64,000 bases of DNA from Salinimicrobium gaetbulicola (lineage in GTDB: Bacteria; Bacteroidota; Bacteroidia; Flavobacteriales; Flavobacteriaceae). The stretch covers positions 682,001-746,000 of the forward strand of contig NZ_JBHTJP010000032.1 in the NCBI RefSeq assembly GCF_042676025.1, given 5' to 3'. Shown here piece after piece: positions 41,518 to 50,092 of the stretch (position 1 is its first letter; the number at the start of each line of letters is the position of its first letter). Position numbers and translations under genes: made by a program. Below the pieces are notes generated by a model. That model was not told the origin of the DNA and searched no databases. It saw only the letters and a program-made list of their open reading frames with translations.

Positions 41518-42060
41518 ATGGACGGAAATAATAAACTCGAAAAATTCAGGTCTTTTGAAACTGAAAGACTTTTAATTAGACCAACCCAGCCTGAAGATGG
41601 TGAATTCATATATCAATTATTGAATACCCCTAAGTGGCTTAAAAATATTGGTAATCGTAAAGTTTACTCTGAAGAGGACGGAAGAAAATATGTTCTGAAC
41701 AAGATGACCCCTCAACTGGAAAGGCTGGGCTTTTCCAATTACACCGTAATAAGAAAAAAAGACGGCGTGAAAATAGGAACCTGCGGACTTTATGACAGAG
41801 AAGGTCTCGAAGGAGTGGATATAGGATTTGCGTTCCTTCCGGAATTCGAGAAAAAAGGATACGCTTTTGAAGCGTCTTCCTGTATTAAAAATGCTGCCTT
41901 CGAAGAGTTTGACCTCTCCAAAATAAACGCCATTACCCTCAAGGAAAACCTGGACTCTCAGAAATTACTGGAAAGATTGGGTCTTAGCTTTCAAGAAGTG
42001 ATCACTTTGCCCGGCGAATCAGAAGAATTAATGTTATATTCAGTAAGTCGCGAAAACTAA
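41518..42060 (+). CDS. GNAT family N-acetyltransferase, RimJ/RimL-like
   Basis: A 180-residue acetyltransferase of the acetyltransf_3 type. FETERLLIRPTQPEDGEFIYQLLNTP opens the domain and IGTCGLYDREGLEGVDIGFAFLPEFEKKGYAFEASSCI holds the acetyl-CoA-binding region; NAITLKENLDSQKLLERLGL is the closing motif. The target could be a ribosomal protein N-terminus or a small molecule. A GTG eight codons upstream is possible; the ATG at 41518 is preferred. A short-chain dehydrogenase gene follows 17 bases later. Confidence 0.87.
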   Translation: MDGNNKLEKFRSFETERLLIRPTQPEDGEFIYQLLNTPKWLKNIGNRKVYSEEDGRKYVLNKMTPQLERLGFSNYTVIRKKDGVKIGTCGLYDREGLEGVDIGFAFLPEFEKKGYAFEASSCIKNAAFEEFDLSKINAITLKENLDSQKLLERLGLSFQEVITLPGESEELMLYSVSREN

Positions 42061-42077
42061 TCTAAAAAATTCAAGTT

Positions 42078-42680
42078 ATGAGGATCTTAATTATTGGTGG
42101 AGAAGGAACAATTGGAAAAGTAGTCAGCGATCATTTTTCCGAAGAACATGAAGTGATCACGGCGGGAAGAAAACATGGGGATGTAACCGTTGATATAGCC
42201 GATAGCGCTTCTATAGACACAATGCTTGAAAAAGTTGGAAGGGTGGACGCCATTATCTGTATTGCAGGAGAAGCGAAATGGGCTCCCTTCAACGCACTTT
42301 CTGAAGAGGATTTCTATATAGGCCTTAGAAGTAAATTGATGGGACAGGTAAACCTGGTTCGCAAGGGACGCAATTACCTGAACCCTAATGGTTCTATCAC
42401 TCTTTCCACCGGAATTCTTGCAGATGACCCTGTAGTAAAAACTTCCAGCGCGGCCATGGTTAACGGGGCGCTTCATAGCTTTGTAAAAGCGGTTGCCCTT
42501 GAAATTGAATCAGGCATTAGGTTGAATGTCGTGTCCCTTGGAATGGTTGAAGACGCTTATGAAAAATACAAGGACTATTTCCCCGGCCACAACCCCGTTC
42601 CTATGGAAAAAGTTGTCAATGCCTACGTGCGAAGTGTCAAAGGCAGGGATCATGGCAGGATAATTAAATATTACGAATAG
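42078..42680 (+). CDS. Short-chain dehydrogenase/reductase
   Basis: A 200-residue short SDR. The dinucleotide-binding segment is IIGGEGTIGKVVSDHF (G-x-x-G-x-x-G), with DVTVDIADSASI and CIAGEAKW following. The catalytic Ser lies in GSITLSTGIL; the usual YxxxK is replaced by VNGALHSFVKAVALE, where the lysine remains but the tyrosine is missing, as in the group of small SDRs with His or other residues there. The substrate is unknown. It is co-directional with the acetyltransferase gene. Confidence 0.82.
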   Translation: MRILIIGGEGTIGKVVSDHFSEEHEVITAGRKHGDVTVDIADSASIDTMLEKVGRVDAIICIAGEAKWAPFNALSEEDFYIGLRSKLMGQVNLVRKGRNYLNPNGSITLSTGILADDPVVKTSSAAMVNGALHSFVKAVALEIESGIRLNVVSLGMVEDAYEKYKDYFPGHNPVPMEKVVNAYVRSVKGRDHGRIIKYYE

Positions 42681-42767
42681 GAATAATCCTGTTTGTTCTT
42701 TTGAAAATCAAAAATTCCTTCACTTTTAAAAGATATCCGGCTTTCTCAAAAATCCTTGGGAATTCAC

Positions 42768-42775
42768 TATTTTTG
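42768..42775 (+). promoter_or_regulatory. -7 element of the OstA-like gene
   Basis: TATTTTTG, an exact TAnnTTTG match, 16 bases before the TTG start at 42792. Confidence 0.5.
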
Positions 42776-42791
42776 AGGCAAAATTTCTAAT

Positions 42792-44579
42792 TTGAAAAAG
42801 CTTCGGTTACTTATTTTTTTAATGCTCCTCTTGAACTGGGGCAACTCTTCATATGCCCAGGTCACCAAGAAGATCGAATATGAAAGTGACAGGACCATCA
42901 AAAACGAGGAAAAATACCCCGGTGCTTTCATCCTCAGCAAAGTAGATAACCAGGTTCACTTTACCCATGCGGGTATTGAAGTATGGTGTGACCAGGCCAT
43001 TCATTATGCTACGGAAAACTTTTTCAAAGCCTACGGAAATGTACGCATGGAACAGGGTGATACGATCACCATGACCAGCAAATATGCAGAATACAATGGG
43101 ACCACCCAATTCGCTTTTGCCAGCGGAAATGTGAATATGCGCAACCCGCAAACCAGTCTGCAAACCGACACCTTATTCTTTGACCGGGTCAAACAGCAAG
43201 CTTATTATATCAGCGGTGGCACCATAAGAGATTCGGCCAGTGTGCTTAAAAGCCGCATTGGAAGATATTACCTGGATAATGAAAAATATTCCTTCACTTC
43301 CGAAGTGGTGATCACCAATCCTGAATATGTTCTTACCTCCTCTCAGCTCGATTTTTATTCAGAAACCGGTCATGCGTACATGTACGGACCTTCTACCATA
43401 ACCAGTGAAGAATCGGTTATTTACGCAGAAAGGGGATTTTATGACACTCGCGGAAACACGGGTTATTTTGTAAAGAACTCACGCATTGATTACGAGAACA
43501 GGATCCTGGAAGGTGATTCCCTTTACTTCAACCGGAATACCAACTTTGCTTCTGCTACCAATAATATCAAGGTGACCGACACCATCAATAAGAGTGTTAT
43601 AAAAGGGCATTATGCAGAAGTATTCCGTGAGAAAGATTCGGTATTCATAACCAAGAAGGCCGTTGCCATTGCGCTTCAGGAGAAAGATTCCATTTACATT
43701 CACAGTGACACCTTGATGGTAACGGGAAAAGCAGATGACCGCGTGATAAGAGGGTTTTATGATGTGCGGCTTTTCAAGAGCAATATGAGTGGGAAAAGCG
43801 ATTCAATTCATGTACAGGAAAGAACCGGATTAACACAAATGCTGGGTAATCCCGTGATCTGGTCCGGCAACAATCAGCTGACAGGAGATACCATTCACCT
43901 GATCAATAATACCAAGACAGAACAACTGGATTCCTTAAAGGTATATTACAACGCTTTTATGATCCAAAAAGATAGTTTGGGCGGTTATAATCAAATAAAG
44001 GGTAAGGAGATGTACGGTACTTTTACCGATAATGACCTCACTCAGGTAGATCTCATCAAGAATACGGAGACCATTTATTACATGCGAAATGATCCCGGAG
44101 AACTAATTGGGATCAACAAGACCCTATCCAGCTCCATCCAGGTCATGCTGGAAGACCAGAAAGTTCAGGATGTCTATTACCTGAAACAGGTGGACGGCAC
44201 TTTGTATCCCGAAGAAGACCTCCCTCCAAATGCTAGAGAACTTAAAGGTTTCAACTGGAGAGGGGACGAAAAATTGAATTCTGTGGAAGACCTTTTCGCA
44301 GGGGAACCTCCTTATGAACTGGTCAAGATAAAAGGTATCCCCTTACCGGAAGAGGAAAGCGGATTTTTTGAAGAACGGGAAGAAAATTCTGATCCTCTCC
44401 TGAATGACAAATCGAGATTAAAACCTGAGGATCTTAGAAATGAAGAAAAAGATTCTATCCCGGGACGCAAGGATTTGAAGTTAAACAAACCGGCAGGTTT
44501 AAAGCCGGGAAAGGACACTTTAAAGCCGACTCAAAAATTACTACCCATCCCGCCTAAAGAAACTAAACGCGAAAAGTAG
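42792..44579 (+). CDS. OstA/LptA-like periplasmic protein
   Basis: A 595-residue secreted protein (signal peptide ending NSSYAQ) of the Bacteroidota OstA-like family. Repeated beta-strand units such as AIHYATENFFKAYGNVRMEQGDTITMTSKYAEYNG and TDTLFFDRVKQQAYY mark LptA/OstA-like beta-jellyroll modules (about 40-430), which in other bacteria bridge the periplasm to carry lipopolysaccharide. The C-terminal 90 residues are Pro/Glu/Lys-rich. The start is TTG at 42792; no ATG lies before the signal peptide. The aminotransferase gene follows after one base. Confidence 0.85.
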   Translation: MKKLRLLIFLMLLLNWGNSSYAQVTKKIEYESDRTIKNEEKYPGAFILSKVDNQVHFTHAGIEVWCDQAIHYATENFFKAYGNVRMEQGDTITMTSKYAEYNGTTQFAFASGNVNMRNPQTSLQTDTLFFDRVKQQAYYISGGTIRDSASVLKSRIGRYYLDNEKYSFTSEVVITNPEYVLTSSQLDFYSETGHAYMYGPSTITSEESVIYAERGFYDTRGNTGYFVKNSRIDYENRILEGDSLYFNRNTNFASATNNIKVTDTINKSVIKGHYAEVFREKDSVFITKKAVAIALQEKDSIYIHSDTLMVTGKADDRVIRGFYDVRLFKSNMSGKSDSIHVQERTGLTQMLGNPVIWSGNNQLTGDTIHLINNTKTEQLDSLKVYYNAFMIQKDSLGGYNQIKGKEMYGTFTDNDLTQVDLIKNTETIYYMRNDPGELIGINKTLSSSIQVMLEDQKVQDVYYLKQVDGTLYPEEDLPPNARELKGFNWRGDEKLNSVEDLFAGEPPYELVKIKGIPLPEEESGFFEEREENSDPLLNDKSRLKPEDLRNEEKDSIPGRKDLKLNKPAGLKPGKDTLKPTQKLLPIPPKETKREK

Positions 44580-44580
44580 A

Positions 44581-45759
44581 TTGAAAAAAGATTTTTTCAA
44601 ATATCAGGCGCAAACTTCGCCACATCCTTTGGCTTTGGAAGTTTCTCATGCAAAAGGAAGTTATATTTATTCCAAAGAAGACAAGGCATATCTTGATTTT
44701 GTTGCAGGTGTTTCGGCTTGCAGCCTGGGACATTGCCATCCCAAAGTGGTCGAGGCTGTAAAAGAACAACTGGACAAGTATTTACATGTCATGGTTTATG
44801 GGGAATACGCCCAGGGGCCGGCTATTGAACTATGCAAATTACTGGCAGACAACCTCCCTGCCCCATTGGAAAAAACATACCTCACCAATTCAGGGACAGA
44901 GGCTATAGAGGGTTCCCTAAAACTGGCTAGAAGATACACCGGTAGAACTCAAATTCTTGCTGCCAGAAATGCGTATCACGGCAACACTATGGGATCTTTG
45001 AGTTTAATGACCTATGAGGAAAGACAAAAACCCTTCCGTCCGCTGATTGGAGATGTAGATTTTATTGATTTCAATAAGGAAGAAGACCTTGAAAAGATCA
45101 CTTCGGAAACCGCGGCAGTTATCCTCGAAACCATTCAAGGAGGCGCAGGTTTTATTTTACCTGCAAACAATTATCTCAAAAAAGTAAAATCCCGCTGTGA
45201 GGAAGTTGGCGCTTTATTGATCCTTGATGAGATCCAACCTGGCTTTGGAAGGACAGGTAAACTCTTCGGATTCGAGAATTTCGACATGGTTCCTGATATC
45301 GTGGTAATGGGAAAAGGCATGGGTGGCGGACTGCCAATTGGAGCTTTCACAGCTTCCGCAGAAATGATGGACACCTTGAGCGACAATCCGAAAATGGGAC
45401 ATATCACCACCTTCGGAGGAAATCCTGTCATAGCGGCAGCAGCCCTTGCTACCTTGAAAGAACTGACAGAAACAGATCTTATAAAAGAAACACTTGAAAA
45501 AGAAAAACTTATCAGAGAGCTATTAGTTCATCCTTTGATCACTGAGATCAGGGGAAAAGGACTCATGCTGGCTCCAATTTTAACTTCCACGGAAATCGCC
45601 AATGAACTGGTGCTTCGTGCGCAGGATAAAGGCCTCATCTTATTCTGGCTTTTATTCGAAACCCGCGCCGTTCGAATCACACCTCCTTTAACAATTTCTA
45701 AAGAAGAGATAAAAGAAGGTTGTGGCATTATCCTTGCAATACTCGATGAATTAAAGTGA
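44581..45759 (+). CDS. Class III aminotransferase (ArgD-like)
   Basis: A 392-residue PLP-dependent aminotransferase related to acetylornithine and other omega-aminotransferases. The cofactor region includes YLTNSGTEAIEGSLKLARRYTG, ILDEIQPGFGRTGKLFGFE and the Schiff-base Lys in VVMGKGMGGGLPIG. The arginine-switch and C-terminal RITPPLTISKEEI are present. No arginine or biotin genes are nearby, so the substrate stays open. The start is TTG at 44581, one base after the OstA-like stop; an upstream ATG does not exist in frame. Confidence 0.88.
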   Translation: MKKDFFKYQAQTSPHPLALEVSHAKGSYIYSKEDKAYLDFVAGVSACSLGHCHPKVVEAVKEQLDKYLHVMVYGEYAQGPAIELCKLLADNLPAPLEKTYLTNSGTEAIEGSLKLARRYTGRTQILAARNAYHGNTMGSLSLMTYEERQKPFRPLIGDVDFIDFNKEEDLEKITSETAAVILETIQGGAGFILPANNYLKKVKSRCEEVGALLILDEIQPGFGRTGKLFGFENFDMVPDIVVMGKGMGGGLPIGAFTASAEMMDTLSDNPKMGHITTFGGNPVIAAAALATLKELTETDLIKETLEKEKLIRELLVHPLITEIRGKGLMLAPILTSTEIANELVLRAQDKGLILFWLLFETRAVRITPPLTISKEEIKEGCGIILAILDELK

Positions 45760-45868
45760 GTTAAGGATCCTGTTAATTAAATTGTTAACAACAAATTTAG
45801 ATTTCAGTGTCGTCGCTTTATAACATTTTTAACTTTAATACTGTACAAATCAGTAACAAAAACTGCTT

Positions 45869-47269
45869 ATGCAATTAAGTCATAACGAAGAAAATAGTTT
45901 CTCCCTTACTCGTTTTGAATCGATGCTAAAGACTAATGATGTGCTGTTCTTCGACTCAAATGAGTTTGAGAACATTGTTCATTATTACCTGGAGAATGGG
46001 AAAATTGCACTGGCCAAAAAAGCTGTCAGATTGGGACTTTCCCAGCATCCCAGCTCTGTTAATTTACGATTACTTAAGGTTGAGATCCTTGTTTTTGAAG
46101 ATAAACTAGACCTGGCAGAAAGTCTGTTGGATGAGATCTTTGACCTGGAAACCTCTAACGAGGAGGTCTATATTCAAAAAGCCAATATTCTTTCTAAAAA
46201 AGATAAACACAAAGAGGCAATCCGCATGTTAGAACTGGCTCTTGCCCTGACAGCAGATGAAGCAGATGTTTATTCCCTTTTAGGAATGGAATATCTTTTC
46301 GTGGAAGATTTTGAAAATGCCAAACAAAACTTCATGAAATGCCTGGAGGCCGATGAAGAAGATTATTCGGCACTTTACAATATCATGTATTGTTTCGATT
46401 TCCTGGAACAAACCCATGGCGCGATCGATTATCTGAATTCGTTCCTAGACCGCAATCCATACTCTGAAGTGGCATGGCACCAGTTAGGGAAGCAATATTT
46501 TGATCTTAAGAATTACAAAAAGGCGCTAACCGCATTTGATTTTGCGATCATCAGTGATGACTATTTCATTGGAGCTTATCTTGAAAAGGGAAAAGTTCTC
46601 GAAAAACTAGGTCATTATAATGAAGCAATAGAAAATTATAAGATCACTTTAGATCTGGATGATCCTACTTCATTCGCTTACCTAAGAATTGGTAAGTGCT
46701 ACGAGAAACTGGGGTCTGAAGAACTAGCGCTTAAAAGTTATCGCCAAACAGTACATGAAGATCCTTTACTGGATAAAGGATGGATCGCGATCACCGATTT
46801 CTTTTATAAAAAAGGAAATTACCGAAAGGCGCTTTATTATATCAATAAGGCTATCAATATTGACAGCGAGAATGTATTGTACTGGAAGCGATATGCGCGT
46901 ATCAATAACAAACTACAGCTTTTAGAAGAAGCCGAAAGAGGTTACAGAAGAAGCCTTGAGCTGGGAAACTACGAACTGGAGACCTGGATCAAAAGATGTG
47001 ATATTCTGATTGATCTTGGAGAACATGAAGCCGCCATTCAAAACCTGCTTCAGGCTACCGAATTCTATCCAGATACTGCTGAGATCGAATACAGGCTGGC
47101 CGGTTTATATTTTATGCTTCATGAAGTGGAAAAGGGATACACCCACCTTAACCATGGGTTAAAACTTGATTATGACTACTATATCATCATCGAGGAGTTA
47201 TTCCCTTCTATTTTCGCAAGAAAATCTGTTAAAGATAAAATCAGGACACACCAGAATTCATGCAGTTAA
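45869..47269 (+). CDS. Tetratricopeptide-repeat protein
   Basis: A 466-residue protein composed almost wholly of TPR units (about 11 hairpins, e.g. AWHQLGKQYFDLKNYKKALTAFDFAI, AYLRIGKCYEKLGSEELALKSYRQTV). There is no signal peptide or membrane helix, so it is probably cytosolic and a scaffold. It precedes the DUF368 pair by 33 bases. The function is not known. Confidence 0.85.
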   Translation: MQLSHNEENSFSLTRFESMLKTNDVLFFDSNEFENIVHYYLENGKIALAKKAVRLGLSQHPSSVNLRLLKVEILVFEDKLDLAESLLDEIFDLETSNEEVYIQKANILSKKDKHKEAIRMLELALALTADEADVYSLLGMEYLFVEDFENAKQNFMKCLEADEEDYSALYNIMYCFDFLEQTHGAIDYLNSFLDRNPYSEVAWHQLGKQYFDLKNYKKALTAFDFAIISDDYFIGAYLEKGKVLEKLGHYNEAIENYKITLDLDDPTSFAYLRIGKCYEKLGSEELALKSYRQTVHEDPLLDKGWIAITDFFYKKGNYRKALYYINKAINIDSENVLYWKRYARINNKLQLLEEAERGYRRSLELGNYELETWIKRCDILIDLGEHEAAIQNLLQATEFYPDTAEIEYRLAGLYFMLHEVEKGYTHLNHGLKLDYDYYIIIEELFPSIFARKSVKDKIRTHQNSCS

Positions 47270-47302
47270 TTCTTTAACTTTGGGCATTTCTAAACCTAGA
47301 TA

Positions 47303-48253
47303 ATGCGACGAAGTTTCCTTGATTACCTCATAATTACCTTAAAAGGAATGGCGATGGGAGCCGCAGATGTGGTTCCCGGAGTCTCCGGTGGTACCATAGC
47401 TTTCATTTCCGGAATCTACGAAGAGTTAATAGGCACCATTAGTGGTGTTAACCTTGACCTGCTCACCACCTGGCGGGAAGAAGGTTTCAAAGCCATGTGG
47501 AAGCAATTGAACGGCAACTTTATCGTAGCCCTGCTTGCGGGTATCCTCATAAGCTTCTTCACCGTAATGAGGCTTGCCAATTACCTGTTGGAAAATCACC
47601 CTATTCTTATTTGGTCGTTTTTCTTCGGATTGGTTTTAGCCAGTATCTATTATGTAGGTAAACAAATTCCAAAATGGTCCTTTAACGTATTTCTGTTCCT
47701 TGTCATTGGAGCGGCCATCGCTTTTTATTTAACCTCGCTTCCTCCCCTGGCAGCAGCAGCACCCGGTGAGATATATTTGTTCTTTGCGGGAGCCATCGCC
47801 ATCTGCGCCATGATCCTGCCGGGAATTTCAGGTTCATTTATCCTTGTACTGTTAGGGGCTTATAAAACGGTAAGTGAAGCCACTCATAATTTTGACTTCA
47901 AGACCCTCGGGATTTTAGCCTTAGGAGCAATATTTGGGATCCTGTCATTCTCCCGACTATTAAAATGGCTTTTTAAAAACTACAGCACCCTCACGCTGGC
48001 TACGCTAACCGGGTTCATTGCAGGCTCCCTCAATAAGATCTGGCCCTGGAAACGCATTTTAGAGACTGAAACTTTTGGAGATAAAACCCTTGTTCTCCGT
48101 GACGAGTCGGTTTTGCCGTGGAATTTTGATTCAGACCCTCATATGATGCAGGCTTTTTTCCTGATGCTTGCAGGATTCCTTGTTATTCTTATCTTAGAGG
48201 GCCTTGCAGTAAAAAAACCTGTGCGCGACAATGCAGAAAACCAGGACGTTTAG
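47303..48253 (+). CDS. DUF368 family membrane protein (first copy), undecaprenyl-phosphate translocase family
   Basis: A 316-residue polytopic protein with the DUF368 hallmark GAADVVPGVSGGTIAFISGIYEEL at the N-terminus, and its echo LPGISGSFILVLLGAYKTV in the second half. DUF368 members (PopT) return undecaprenyl phosphate to the cytoplasmic face for cell-wall and glycan synthesis, as reported in 2023. A hydrophilic insert lies near 255-280. The ATG is preceded by an A-rich leader. Its 3' end overlaps the second copy by 23 bases. Confidence 0.88.
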   Translation: MRRSFLDYLIITLKGMAMGAADVVPGVSGGTIAFISGIYEELIGTISGVNLDLLTTWREEGFKAMWKQLNGNFIVALLAGILISFFTVMRLANYLLENHPILIWSFFFGLVLASIYYVGKQIPKWSFNVFLFLVIGAAIAFYLTSLPPLAAAAPGEIYLFFAGAIAICAMILPGISGSFILVLLGAYKTVSEATHNFDFKTLGILALGAIFGILSFSRLLKWLFKNYSTLTLATLTGFIAGSLNKIWPWKRILETETFGDKTLVLRDESVLPWNFDSDPHMMQAFFLMLAGFLVILILEGLAVKKPVRDNAENQDV

Positions 48254-49253
48254 CGATAAAATTTTCTTAGTCCTCAAAGGGCTCGCTATGGGGGCCGCCA
48301 ACAAGGTACCGGGAGTATCTGGCGGGATCATTGCCTTTGTCGCAGGTTTTTATGAAGAATTCATCTTCTCCCTGAAAAGGATCAACCTAAATTCCTTAAA
48401 ATTACTGGTGAACGGAAGATTCCGAAGCCTTTATTATTACACCAATTCCAAGTTCCTGTTGTTGCTGATCCTTGGAATGGTGATCAGTTACTTCAGTGTC
48501 TCCCAACTACTGGATTTTCTGCTGGAGAATTTCGAGCTTTATGTCTGGTCATCTTTCTTCGGAATGATCCTGGGTTCGATCTATTATATCAGTAAGGATT
48601 TTCAGGATTGGAACCGAAGTAATGTTCTTTTTGCCATTTTTGGAATTCTTGCCGGATTAAGTATTAGTTTGCTTGAACCAGCCGCCGAAAATGACAATTT
48701 ATGGTTTGTTTTTTTCTGCGGAATAATAGGGGTTTCAGGTATGACCTTACCGGGTTTATCAGGATCATTTATACTCATCTTACTGGGGAATTATGTTCTC
48801 CTACTGGTAGATTCTGTAAATGCTTTATATGACGCCCTCGCGATGATCGCGGTTTGGGATTTTTCTTTTTTGAATGATGAAGAACACATGAGGCTTTTAC
48901 AAGTCCTGCTGGTTTTCACTGCAGGCTCAGTAGCCGGATTGGTTTCTTTATCCCATGTTTTAGGATACCTTCTTAAACATTATAAAAACCGAACTTTCGC
49001 CACCATTATTGGTTTTATTACAGGATCCCTGGGAGTAGTATGGCCATGGAAAGAAGCTATTTTCAGAAGATCTGCAGAGGGAACTATTTTGAGAGATAAG
49101 AACGGGAACCAGATCATTGATAATTATGACCGTTTTATTCCCGAGATCAATGACCCGCAAACCTGGGTTGCCATCTTTTTTATAATATTTGGCGCGGCCA
49201 TCGTACTCTGGCTGGCCTGGTATGAAAACAGAAACAAAGAGGATTATGCGTAA
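48231..49253 (+). CDS. DUF368 family membrane protein (second copy)
   Basis: A 340-residue DUF368 paralogue. The hallmark reads GAANKVPGVSGGIIAFVAGFYEEF and its echo LPGLSGSFILILLGNYVLL. Compared with the first copy it has an extra basic N-terminal stretch, and a different central loop. The gene starts inside the first copy and ends overlapping aroE by 8 bases, so three genes are translationally coupled. Possible division of labour between the copies is unknown. Confidence 0.87.
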   Translation: MQKTRTFSDKIFLVLKGLAMGAANKVPGVSGGIIAFVAGFYEEFIFSLKRINLNSLKLLVNGRFRSLYYYTNSKFLLLLILGMVISYFSVSQLLDFLLENFELYVWSSFFGMILGSIYYISKDFQDWNRSNVLFAIFGILAGLSISLLEPAAENDNLWFVFFCGIIGVSGMTLPGLSGSFILILLGNYVLLLVDSVNALYDALAMIAVWDFSFLNDEEHMRLLQVLLVFTAGSVAGLVSLSHVLGYLLKHYKNRTFATIIGFITGSLGVVWPWKEAIFRRSAEGTILRDKNGNQIIDNYDRFIPEINDPQTWVAIFFIIFGAAIVLWLAWYENRNKEDYA

Positions 49254-49977
49254 ATTCGGGCTGATAGGACAAAATATTTCATATTCCTTTTCCAGGAATT
49301 ATTTTTCGGAAAAATTCCTTCGGGAAGGCATTTCAGGCAGTTATGAAAATTTTGACCTCGAGAATATCTCTGAATTCCCTGCTGTTCTCAAAGAGAATCC
49401 CGAGCTGAAGGGTCTCAATGTTACGATCCCATATAAAGAGGAAATAATCCCTTTTCTGGATTCCCTGAATCCTGTTGCTTCTGAAATTGGCGCCGTGAAC
49501 ACCATTAAGCTTGAGACCTCAGGCAGATTGATCGGCTATAACACTGATTATTTCGGCTTTGCTGAAGCATTGAAACCTTACTTGAAAGAACATCATAAAA
49601 AAGCGCTTATTCTTGGAACCGGAGGTGCTTCAAAAGCCATTGCATACGCCCTTAAAACATTGGATATCGAGTATAAATTCGTATCCAGAAAAGCTTCCGA
49701 AGAAAAGCTCAGTTATGAGGAATTGAATGAACAGATGCTAAAAGAATACACCTTACTGGTAAACTGTTCCCCTTTAGGGACCTTTCCGAAGATAGAAGAG
49801 CATCCAAAAATCCCATTTCAACATCTCACGCGAAATCACCTCATTTTCGACCTTATTTACAATCCGCCACAAACCAGATTAATGGAGCTGGCAAAAGTCC
49901 AGGGGGCTACAGTGGTGAACGGTCAAAAAATGCTGGAGTTGCAGGCCGAAAAAGCCTGGGACATCTGGAATAAGTAA
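49246..49977 (+). CDS. aroE: Shikimate dehydrogenase
   Basis: AroE reduces 3-dehydroshikimate with NADPH in aromatic amino-acid synthesis. It has 243 residues. Motifs are FGLIGQNISYSFSRNYF (substrate Ser pair), GLNVTIPYKEEI (catalytic Lys), GAVNTIK, GYNTDYFGF and LGTGGASKAIAYAL (NADP-binding). The ATG at 49246 overlaps the DUF368 stop (8 bases), and the family's usual N-terminus starts there; two in-frame ATGs upstream only add residues encoded inside DUF368. No other shikimate gene lies nearby. Confidence 0.94.
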   Translation: MRKFGLIGQNISYSFSRNYFSEKFLREGISGSYENFDLENISEFPAVLKENPELKGLNVTIPYKEEIIPFLDSLNPVASEIGAVNTIKLETSGRLIGYNTDYFGFAEALKPYLKEHHKKALILGTGGASKAIAYALKTLDIEYKFVSRKASEEKLSYEELNEQMLKEYTLLVNCSPLGTFPKIEEHPKIPFQHLTRNHLIFDLIYNPPQTRLMELAKVQGATVVNGQKMLELQAEKAWDIWNK

Positions 49978-50045
49978 TTGGGTATCCTCTTATTTTTTCG
50001 CATTACAAATAGCCTCAAAACCTTGTTAGGTTGGGCGGGAGTTAC

Positions 50046-50053
50046 TATCTTTC
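50046..50053 (+). promoter_or_regulatory. -7-like element of the DUF349 gene
   Basis: TATCTTTC, one mismatch from TAnnTTTG, 39 bases before the ATG at 50093. Confidence 0.35.
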
Positions 50054-50092
50054 AGACTTATTACACATTGACGAACCCTAACATTGAAAGAT

